Part shown: positions 10,101 through 18,349 of the stretch, one piece after another
How the letters are laid out: each line of letters begins with the position of its first letter
Numbering within the stretch: position 1 is the first letter of the stretch
Assembly (NCBI GenBank): GCA_029747585.1
Contig: JAPEVF010000734.1
Location: forward strand, 1-22,445
Direction of reading: 5' to 3'
DNA from: Pleurotus djamor
Lineage: Eukaryota > Basidiomycota > Agaricomycetes > Agaricales > Pleurotaceae
Length of the DNA: 22,445 bases
The notes under the pieces: model-generated
What the model saw: only the letters and a program-made list of their open reading frames with translations
What the model was told of the DNA's origin: nothing
Database searches by the model: none
Program-made: the position numbers and the translations under genes

Positions 10101-10258
10101 GATGCCACCTTATCAGTTCGACGCCTACTACAAGACTGCTCCAGCTACCAAAAGCCCGGAATCGGATTCTTCAACCACGACTGATGTGCAAACTAAAGCC
10201 AGTGAGTGTCTGAGTTCACTCAGGTCCATTACCATAGGTATCTAACATTGGCTAGTAT
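7130..10258 (+). pseudogene. hAT-family transposase, frameshifted and 3'-truncated
   Basis: DDE/RNase-H transposase of a cut-and-paste hAT element. From ATG 7130, fourteen exons are traceable with introns of 49-62 nt: 7130-7664, 7722-7843, 7906-7989, 8041-8136, 8189-8300, 8357-8512, 8571-8911, 8966-9266, 9328-9471, 9533-9664, 9714-9927, 9978-10066, 10117-10201, and 3 nt of the next. Order: acidic disordered N-terminus; BED-like zinc finger (YWCRLC, then HIARDPKHVAAYKERC); RNase H core with FTFDAWTSENG (first Asp, exon 7) and WFTSDNASNN (second Asp); an acidic Asp/Gly insertion (9135-9200); WVRTRWASLYAFL; WYWHLDDSDAYLMS; VLDPHIKLAYA. Two breaks: exon 1 changes frame at a run of seven C (7292-7298), and the sequence stops at the LTR junction, so the C-terminal dimerisation domain and last catalytic acidic residue are gone. 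No active transposase can be made. Confidence 0.88.
9135..9203 (+). repeat. GATGGTGATGGC-type microsatellite inside the hAT coding region
   Basis: An imperfect GATGGY hexanucleotide array that stays in frame and codes an Asp/Gly run in exon 8 of the transposase. All variation is in multiples of three and the reading frame is kept. Confidence 0.8.
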
Positions 10259-10880
10259 TGTCATGGTCTGGTCAAGCCCATACCCCTGACCATTCTAGGG
10301 TACTTAGGAGCGTCGGATCTCCTCCATCTCCGCTTCGGAGCTCCGCCCCTATCTCCTATTTATCCTATTTACTCGGTCTACTCTGGGTTGACCTCCAGTA
10401 CTATACTTCGTTCCGCCTCATTGATACCTCATGGTTTCCTCATAGGTAGTATATAAGTGTAGTACTTCAGTACCTTGTTCTTCAGCTCTAATATTAATGT
10501 TCTGCAATCCTCCCTTCTCCGCAGAGTGCTAGTCACTAGGGACACGCTCCGACGTCGGCTCCGCCCCATCTCCGACAACAACACCAACTCTGACTTCGTC
10601 AGTCTTCATCATCCTCCCTCGTCTTCACTTGGTATCCCATCACCCCGCTCTTCCTCTTGCTCCGACGTCNGACCCCTATCTCCGACGTCCTCCGCTCTAT
10701 AGGGGTGTCTACTAAATTGGAGTCACCCAGCGAGAGATGCGGAGGGCACAACCTATAAGTTGAGGCCAAGACTCCGTTTCAGTATTGTTCTAGGAGGCGT
10801 AGCTCCGCTATGCTCCGCTCCGACGTCATTCCCACGGTCCTTAGGGGCCTCCCCCTGTCCCTCTAGTTTCGTCCCTAACA
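10259..10880 (+). mobile_element. LTR-like element at the hAT/KDZ junction, no target duplication
   Basis: The segment starts TGTCATGG exactly where hAT exon 14 breaks off and ends CCCTAACA at 10880, where KDZ-like sequence begins, giving TG...CA ends over 622 bp. Layout parallels the solo LTR at 5766-6207: U3 palindrome (TGGTCA/TGACCA, 10269-10292), TATA-type TATATAAG (10450-10457), then a T/C-rich stretch. Four CTCCGACGTC copies (GACGTC at 10551, 10664, 10684, 10822) run through it. Flanking pentamers differ (AGTAT left, CATTC right), so it is not a simple insertion; recombination between LTR copies in two different neighbours, or a later deletion, would explain the missing ends of both transposases. 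The right boundary is inferred. Ambiguous base at 10670. Confidence 0.6.
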
Positions 10881-13800
10881 CATTCTCCACTCGTCGTTGT
10901 CGTCGCGCATGACGATGCGTCAAGCTGTCGGGGTCTTGCATACACCTGATGTCGTCCTTGTTGAGCTTCTTCCATTTCATTGGCCTGCCTTCCTCCACCA
11001 ACGCCGACAGTTTCGTCCAGGCGTTCTGGTATTTGGCCGATTGTTGCTTGATCTTGGCCTCGTTTCGAGAAATGAGGGTTCGAGTTCGAGTATTTGCCGT
11101 TTGGTGACGTGCGTTCCGGTCTTTGTAACCTAGCAATCGGGACTTTATAAGTAAATTATTCCTTATTTCGTTGAGTGCTGACTGGCACTCAGCGTCGCGG
11201 AACTCGCGCTCGATGGATCCAACGTTCCCAAGGCACATTTCCCGCTCCTCCCTGGTTAATTCGGAGGGCAGCAGGAGCGGGACCGATTCGATCTCTTCTT
11301 CGTCGGGCACGGTGCGTGCGGTGAGGAGGGGAATGACGCTGGGCATATAGGCCGCCTGCCATAGGCGAAAGCGAGCCAGTCTGCGGGCTAGCTTGATGCG
11401 TACATCCTGAATTTCGACTTCTTGGTGGGTAGTTGACGTTTTCATATCTTTTGTTGTGAAACGGAGTCGACGCCTGAAAGAAAAGAGCCAATCGTTAGCC
11501 TTGACATAGTCCGAATAGACTAACCAACCATGTACACGTACTGATGTCCTTCAATTTCCAAGCCTTCCTGAATAAATGCACTTGGTGTCACATCGCATAC
11601 CGGTTTGACGCCGTTGTTCACGTCCCTTTTTTCTTCTTGGGAGAACCTGAGTCGCACATCGCTTTCGGTCATACCTACAATGTGCAATTATTATCTCACA
11701 GATCGGTAGAGAAATCCGGGGGACTTACCTTGATCTGGGACACTATACGGGTTGGGTTTGGAGCCGTCTTTCTCAAAATCTTCAACCATCTTTGCCCACT
11801 CCTTTATTTGTGTTCCTTGCTTCAATGAGAAAACGGCGAAGGACTCTTCCTGAATCCGTCGCTCCTTGGCCGCGGTTTTGAGACGTTTCGCCAGTAGATA
11901 CCCTATAAGGAAAGACGTATGAGACGAACCGTCTATTCCTTGTCATGATGCGCACTCACCCAGACCAATCAACTTCTGCCAGTTCCAATGGCCCCAGTGC
12001 TGGTTTAGCGTCTCTTCTCTTGCTCCCGGTCCCATGACGCGCGTGCTAGAGGCGGTTGCACCTATATTCGCCCAAGGCTGTTCGATTCCTTCGCCATCGG
12101 TGCGACCAACACCTGGGAGGTAGTTCAGTGAGTACGTCTGTTGGCAGTACTTGGTATGGGAGTGTATATGGAGCTTCGGGATGGCGAATCGAATTTTATC
12201 CGAGCGTAATGTGGCTCGAACAAGAGGGGGAAGTCGGCCGAGACGATCAATCGCACTTTTACCCCATTGGCAAGCGATATCGTAGGAAACCAGTAGGTTG
12301 AGACGGGGATCGTAGTGGCGGAGGAGAGAACCAAAACAATAATCCATATTTGCATACCTACAGACCAAAAAATCAATAAGAACTTTCCGTTCGTCCTGAA
12401 GAAGGTTAGCTACATACCGTTCCCCAACTTGCAGATCAACGGCCCCGTTGGGTTGGATCATTTCGTGGCGTGCGCAAACACCAAGACAGACACCAGTGAC
12501 AGCGTAGCCTCTCGAGAACTTCGTGTTGGCGTAATCAAGTGCGGCTAAGCTGGAACAGGTATTCATCTAGAGATGGTGTTCCAATCATCAATGTCCATCC
12601 AAAGCTGATCGAGTACGGGATGTATACTTACCTCCTTCTGATCCGTTACCCCCAGAAGATACTCCCGAAACGGCTCACGTTCGACAAAGTAGCTCCAGCC
12701 GATACCTAGACCCGGGTCCTTTTTGACCGAAGACACCAGACGCCGCTTCAATCGAAAGCATGCGTCGAGGGCGATGAATAGTGTGTAAAGGTATCTAAAA
12801 ATGAAATGAATCTGTCAGACAAAAACGACCGTGAATTGCATTGGATACCAACTGTTGTCCCTTTGGTAGTTGCGTCCAATTTGAGGGGAGGTTCACATCC
12901 GGGTTGGGACATGCAGGGCAGGTGACGGCGAGCTCCCCGTTTTGAGTTGCTAGTATGCCTCCGGCATCGTTGGCGCGTCCGCAGCGCTTAAGGGAGATAA
13001 GGTGGCGATATTCACGAAATATACGCGTGATTTCTTTGTACCGCGCCTGCCCAATGAAGGGTGGAGTTAGCGGTCTATGGTGAAGAAGAGTTGAAACTTG
13101 AAGAGAGTACTCACTGGCAGATCACTCGTAAATATGTTGTCGGTAAGCTTTTCCATGGCAGAGTAGTAGTCGTACATTGTAATCTTCCCTTGAAGAGTGA
13201 CCATAGCAAAGTGCTTGAGCACACAGAGCGTGGCACACGTTTGTGGCTGCGTAGNCGTTGCAGGAAACCAACTCCGACGCAGGAGCTGGAGATGAGGAAG
13301 ACCGTGACGGGGAGCCTGTTCGCATGAGCAGAAATCGACATGGACAGTGTGTAGCCCATTGACGTGGATGACAACAAAGTCTGGAAAGGAAGATGGGTGG
13401 GAGCAAGGAGTTTCTGCGCGATGACCCAGTTGGACCCGTAGACCGATAGCCTTGAGAGAAGAGGGAAGGTAGCACTTGCCGTTCCATTCCTAGCTGCTCC
13501 TTAGTGGACAATTTAGACATGGTTCCAAAAAGCAGCTTACCCTGATCCGATGCAGTGGTTGATACAGATGGGCTTTGATACAACACTGACGGCAAGTAAC
13601 CCGCCCACCGAAACACTCTTCGCAGAGTACGCCTTCGGAGCCAGACAAAGGAGCACTGCAAGTCTCACAGGCACTTGATCGACGAGATTCATGCTGGAGG
13701 AGTTCATTCAGGTACTCCTCTTGAAAGGGCATCCATTCCTTGAGGGGTTCATCCTGTTCAAGCGAATATCACGTATCAAAACCAGTGGGATATTCCAGTA

Positions 13801-14253
13801 AATCGAGTACGAGCTCACCGAAGAAAGATAACGCGCCCCTTTCTTCTTCGTCTTCTCCACGGATTCAGAGACACCCTCTGATCGGTCCAGGTCTTCATCA
13901 AAACTTTCCCGACTGGCTGAATCATCGTACTCGCACTCCGTGGCCGTGAATTCAGAACGTCTTGATCCATCAAGCGCGCCAGGCATCAGATCCTCGTCCT
14001 CGGTGATGTCGTCCCATATCGACCATGAGCTTTGGTTTCCAGGTTGAGTGGTAGCAAGCTTTTGAGGGGAGGGGGCAGGGATGGTGAGGGATTGTCGATA
14101 AACGCGTCGACCATCGTTGGAAACGCGATCGACAGTTGCAACAAAGGCTTCGTTGGTGAAGTCATTGTCAGTTGTGAGTTCGAAGATGTTGTCGTTGTGG
14201 ATATTAAATGTTTGAACTGGGTTGGACCGAGCGCGACCGTGTCGTTTGGCCAT
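10753..14253 (-). CDS. CxC2-type KDZ (Kyakuja-Dileera-Zisupton) transposase with LTR-derived C-terminus
   Basis: Transposase of a KDZ DNA transposon. Ten exons join without frame errors to 984 residues: 14253-13819, 13753-13541, 13489-13115, 13046-12853, 12794-12632, 12566-12418, 12357-11960, 11902-11729, 11674-11542, 11473-10753; introns 51-68 nt. Residues 1-145 are disordered. Residues 174-213 hold a CxC2 zinc cluster (C-x2-C-x11-C-x2-C-x6-C-x2-C-x4-H-x5-H), followed by HRIREWNGKCY, FVVIHVNGLHTVHVDFCSC and TLQGKITMYDYYSAMEKLTDN. The RNase-H-like core shows ALDACFRLK (D416), SYDIACQW (D536) and GEGIEQPWANIG (E602), the expected DDE set, with FAIPKLHIHSHT and SLNYLPGVGRTDG between. A coiled C-terminal region follows. 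Family members usually end in an SWIW-type motif; here KDZ sequence stops at about residue 942 and the last 42 codons plus stop come from the LTR. An N at 13255 leaves one residue undefined. Confidence 0.92.
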
Positions 14254-14759
14254 CCGTGTCCAAGACCTGGGAGAGCAGTGAGACGGGGGCCGTCAGGACG
14301 TGCAGCCAGCGCTAGTGGCTCAAGGTCTCCGGCGATTCGCGGTCGACATTTGAAGAGATTTCATCTGCAAAATTACTGAGACAAGGACCAAGGGTAAGGC
14401 GTTGAATCTGACCAGCCAGATTGCACATGGTCGCCAGGAGACCCCTAACTCCCTGGCTTTATTTGTTCTTGCGTCCCTGTAAATTTTCCAATCCCTCCCC
14501 CACCACCACCATCCCACAAGCCGTCCGCAAAATAGATCCAGTATGCTAGGTAGGCTGTCCTTATTAATCCGTTTTCAATCTTTCTGTCCGCCTTGGTAAA
14601 GTCCATTCCATGGGCTCACCAAGGTTTGCCTACGCCTGGCTAGTTGTTGTCCGTCCTACCCTGGATCGCGCACTAGTTAGGTCAGCGGCACTTTTAAATC
14701 GCTCCCATATTTTTCTCCCAATTAAATGCTCAAGTCTGATACCTGACCCTTATTTTCAG
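14254..14759. promoter_or_regulatory. Divergent intergenic region between KDZ transposase and TET/JBP gene
   Basis: About 500 bp separates the two divergently read genes and must hold both 5' regions. The right part probably contains the first TET exon. The best phase-compatible candidate is ATG 14543-14545 with a GTAGGC donor at 14550 and an acceptor at 14757-14759, but the implied 210-nt intron is long for this genome. A CCACCACCACC run at about 14505 is the only simple repeat. No TATA box is clear. Confidence 0.45.
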
Positions 14760-16321
14760 GGCGCGCCACCCGCTCAGGAAAGGTGTTTTCACCTTGGGGC
14801 GCAACGACAGAGACCCGATACGAGCTAGCTCTGGACCTTACAACAATTATACCCGCGTCCATCGATCGGTCGGAGGACCCTGAAGAGGACGATACTTTGG
14901 GAGAGCCAGTCGACACGCCTGCGTTGGACAGAGAGTTGCGAACATGCAGTCGCGAAGGTGAGGCGCGTCCTCTGGCTGAAGACGCGCCTTCCGCCAGCGT
15001 ACCCTTCGGCGCGAATAGAAACGATCGTAGAGATAGCGTCGCAAGTCCATTAGTAGAATTGGAGTGTCATTCCACCACACCTATCGCGTCGGGGCACGGA
15101 TTATCACCCACCGGCCTTTCTCGAGCTGAAAAACGTAAACTCAGGAGCACATTACAGAAGAGAGGAAAGCGTCGAGAAACTCGATTCAACGAGCAAGCCC
15201 AGAATGGGCTATCGGCGAAAGCCATCAGCATCCGTCGCGCACAAGCCGCCAAACACATTGGTATCCCGTATGTCACCTCCTCAGCACGACACTCGGGCTC
15301 TGGTTATATTGGTCATAGGGACCAGAAAGGCAAAGTCCTGAAGGACAACAGTCATGTTGTAGCAGAACAGCTAGCTCGCAAAGGCCTTCGGGACTTACTT
15401 GATGAAGGGTTTGAGCTCATTGAATGGGACGGAATGTAAGGAATCCTTTTCCAAAGTTTAATGACTCGGACAACCTTTTAATCCTCCTCTGATATTAGGG
15501 AAAGCTTGTGTATGGTAGATTGCATGGACCGAGTTGTCGTTTGTGGAGGTACCCCACGCGATGATTCGTGGCCCAACGTTGCCACTGCATGCGCAGAAAG
15601 CATTGAAGAAGCACGATCTCGTTGTCAGTTTACCGACAAACAGCGGAGCCATCGACGGGGTGCTTTTCCTGCCCTTGCTGCCGGTTTTGCATTTGGACTT
15701 GGGTTGCAACGTCCAAGCAACCTTACCGATCGAAACGTCGATAACTCGATGGCCATGAAGAGTATACTTACGGATAAGAGTATCAAGCGTGTTGCAGGCT
15801 TTCAAAGCGGCCTTTTGGACGCATATCTCCCTGATCTTTCATCGTATTACCGAAAGACGATGGACGGCCTACAGAAATCTCAGCCCGAGCTCAAGAAGAA
15901 CTTCACAAACACTCAGTTTAGCTCGATCACCGTGAATTTTGGTCCTCAGACGGTATCGATCCCCCACCTCGACTACGCTAATTTATCCACGGGAATGTGC
16001 GCAATAACTGCCCTTGGAGACTTCGACCCCGACGTCGGAGGTCATCTAGTTCTCTGGGAGCTGCGAATCATCCTACGTTTCCCTGTCGGATCCACAGTTC
16101 TCATCCCATCAGCACTCATTCATCACTCGAACCTCCCCATCCAACCTCACGAAAAGCGATATTCAATCACCCAGTACAGCGCTGGTGGACTATTTCGATG
16201 GGTGGAGAATGGATACTGTAGCGATAAAGACTGCACTATCGACAAGAGTCAACACTGTCCCTGGGAGGAAGGAATAGAACGTCTCCGATTGCGCAGAGTT
16301 GGGCAGACCAGTGGCCCATAG
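14760..16321 (+). CDS. TET/JBP-family 2-oxoglutarate/Fe(II) dioxygenase
   Basis: Predicted nuclear dioxygenase that oxidises 5-methylcytosine in DNA; mushroom homologues do this in vitro. Exons 14760-15435 and 15499-16321 (63-nt intron) give about 498 residues. The exon at 14760 opens after a TTTTCAG acceptor and has no in-frame ATG, so a short upstream exon is required (candidate ATG 14543). Order: TRSGKVFSPW; acidic stretch; basic region RAEKRKLRSTLQKRGKRR; SIRRAQAAKHIGIP; then the double-stranded beta-helix. Catalytic set: HLD with His 15965-15967 and Asp 15971-15973 (iron), GGHLVLWEL, distal His 16124-16126 in ALIHHSN (iron), Arg 16157-16159 in KRYSITQYSAGGLFRW (2-oxoglutarate). All are present and no stop or frameshift interrupts. 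It lies divergent to the KDZ transposase, as in KDZ transposons that carry TET/JBP genes. The tail has a C-x4-C-x6-H-C group. Confidence 0.9.
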
Positions 16322-16629
16322 AAGTAGCAAAATTACAGTTGGTTTTTTTTCTTGTTATGTCACAATATATGTCTACAGTTTCTCTCATCCCATCCTATAG
16401 CGTGCAATGCAAACCTCTGCATTGCGAAGCGTCTGAAGATCAGATTTCTTTCTAAGTCATGGCGCTCAGGGTATCCCTGTCCAAACTTGGAGTTTTCAGG
16501 GTTGCACCGCGTAGATTCGTCTCATAAAGGTCCCAACCAAGGCTGAATGCCTTTCTCCCCACCCCCCAGCATTTGCTTCGTTTTTCTCTCAGTTGTTTGT
16601 CTCTTCGTCTCTCCTCCCTTCCTTTCGCC
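16322..16629 (+). other. Intergenic stretch between TET/JBP and the next gene
   Basis: No gene seen. The left part is a T-rich 3' UTR-like segment (poly-T near 16343). The right part is pyrimidine-rich (16551-16625) just before the next ATG, as is common in fungal promoters. Confidence 0.4.
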
Positions 16630-17793
16630 ATGCAAAGCGACGACGAGCATCACCTCTGCCAACCCGTCTTCTATCACAAGAGCGCACAGGGTCCGGCCAG
16701 CGAAATCTCTCCACCATTCCACTTGGCGTGGTTTGGCAACATAGCGAATGTCTATGCCGAGCAGCACAGGTGAGAAGAGACCACCGCCATATGCTACCGA
16801 TGTTTGAACTCAAGTTGAATCCATAGGGACCGTGTTCTGGAGATAGTGCAAAAAGGAGGACGCAAAGCAACTTATTCGTCATACGCTGAAGTCGTCACCG
16901 CCTACGAGGACTTCTGCCGCTTCTACCATCCCGACGAGGCTCATACCTGCCTCTCGTCTCATTACCGGGTCCCTTTGCATAGGATCCTTGACCATTTTCG
17001 AGCCGTCAACGCCGACGACCTCGATCCCTTCACCATGATGGTTTTTCCTAGTCCGAAAGCGCAAGACGAGGCCACTGACGACTCTGCGAGCGAGGAGGAA
17101 GCAGCCATGCAGATTGACGCGAACAACGCCCCCAATTCCCCCACGACTCTCACTCCTGTCGGTGTCCACGGAATCGCTGACGCAACATCTATATATGATG
17201 TTGCCCAGCCGTCGTTCCTTGACGAGTGGGAGGGACCACGCTTCCATGCCAGGTGCTTGCACTTTAGGGCAAGGGGAGTTCCTCAACCGTACTATCTGTT
17301 CCGTACGGACGCCGGGTGGTCGTTCATCTTTGCGTGCCGGTAAGTGCCTTGAAGTTTTATCCTACACGTGTCGCTGACGCTTTCAACCTTGTCTAGCATT
17401 GACGCGCTCGCCCTTTTCCATCGATTCCTTGCGAGAGGGGTCTACGGTGATTTTCGGCAGTACACGATGGCACAGCTTCACGCTTTGCATGAGAACAATG
17501 GTCCTCACGTACTGAACTATGGTGTCCATGGTTGGGGTCGCTTCGGCGTACTCAACGACCGGTTCGTACCTTGAGCTTTTCTGCCGATGCACTCTCTCAC
17601 ACTCTGGACTTGCTATACTAGTGACGCTGCACTCCGTCTTCTTCAAGGAGAGTGTGAAGATTGGCACTCAAGCTCATTGATGATAGCATCCGACTACATC
17701 AAGTGCCGCCAGTGGGCTTATCAAGTTCATGCAGACTTGAGTAGCACTACCCATGAACGCTTCGAAGTCGGCCCAGACGATGATATTTTCTAA
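16630..17793 (+). CDS. Uncharacterised basidiomycete-type protein (four exons)
   Basis: I do not recognise the family. Exons 16630-16769, 16827-17339, 17397-17561 and 17622-17793 join with all phases matching (introns 57, 57, 60 nt; CTGAC branch site in the second) to 329 residues ending at TAA. ATG 16630 follows a pyrimidine-rich leader. The first 100 residues contain FHLAWFGNIANVYAEQHR and YSSYAEVVTAYEDFCRFYHP, with a faint similarity in layout to the small RNase H1 N-terminal (viroplasmin-type) fold; this is a guess. A disordered acidic linker follows, then a second ordered part: PYYLFRTDAGWSFIFACR, HRFLARGVYGDFRQYTM and VHGWGRFGVLNDRDAALRL. No signal peptide or membrane helix. It is co-directional with the TET gene 309 bp upstream, with its own promoter space. 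The intact frame suggests a live gene. Confidence 0.68.
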
Positions 17794-18349
17794 TGTGTTG
17801 ACCGGTCAATTGTAGCGTGGTGCCGTCAAACTACCTAGACTTTTTTCTGAAAANTTTATGCTTCCGTTCGATTCGCCTATGACCCTTCTCTGTTTTAAAA
17901 AATCTCCTAGTTATTCCCCACTATATTAGTCCTGTTCCTCAATATAAATTTTCTTGATGGAGGCAGTACTCAAATTTATCGGTGCTTTTATGAAAACTAT
18001 TGAACAACATAGGGTCTATCTTAGGGACAGGATAGGGTGAATAGGCTCAAGAGATTGCTCATTAACTGCAGGGGAAGCGAGCAACCGTCGTACATGATCG
18101 ACCGAGTACCGCACAGATGTGATATGAATAGTTCCGATTCTACCAATCGACTGGATGGTGCTAAAAAAACATTGGGGATGCGCGATGAATCTTGTCTCTA
18201 TGGACAAGGCAGATCGACTGACAGGACACGCTAGGAAAGAGCAAGGTACGAGCCCACCAAGAAATTGGTACACAGAGAGTTGGCCATCCTTTCCTGTACC
18301 TCTGGTCGAGTCCTCTGCTTTCCATCTGCACCACCACACTTTTCCCTCA
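17794..18349 (+). other. Intergenic stretch, nothing recognised
   Basis: AT-rich 3' flank of the previous gene, with an ambiguous base at 17854, then a neutral stretch with short open frames that show no family resemblance. The last 70 bp are C/T-rich and probably form the leader of the gene starting at 18350. Confidence 0.4.

Noticed and set aside
10254..10788. 8-bp direct repeat AGTATTGT (10254-10261 and 10781-10788) as a target duplication of a 519-bp insert
   Set aside because: The enclosed piece has no inverted ends, and the CTCCGACGTC motif and a TAACA end continue to 10880, so LTR boundaries 10259-10880 fit better. It remains an alternative.
11189..11491. Minus-strand open frame overlapping KDZ exon 10
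   Set aside because: It retains intron sequence and is out of frame with the spliced KDZ model, which keeps family-like sequence.
13122..13661. 179-residue minus-strand open frame
   Set aside because: Wrong frame of KDZ exon 3 and an intron; the correct frame gives the conserved WNGKCY and FVVIHVNGLH blocks.
14610..14828. ATG 14610 as the first TET exon
   Set aside because: None of its usable donors gives the phase-1 junction needed to enter the frame at 14760.
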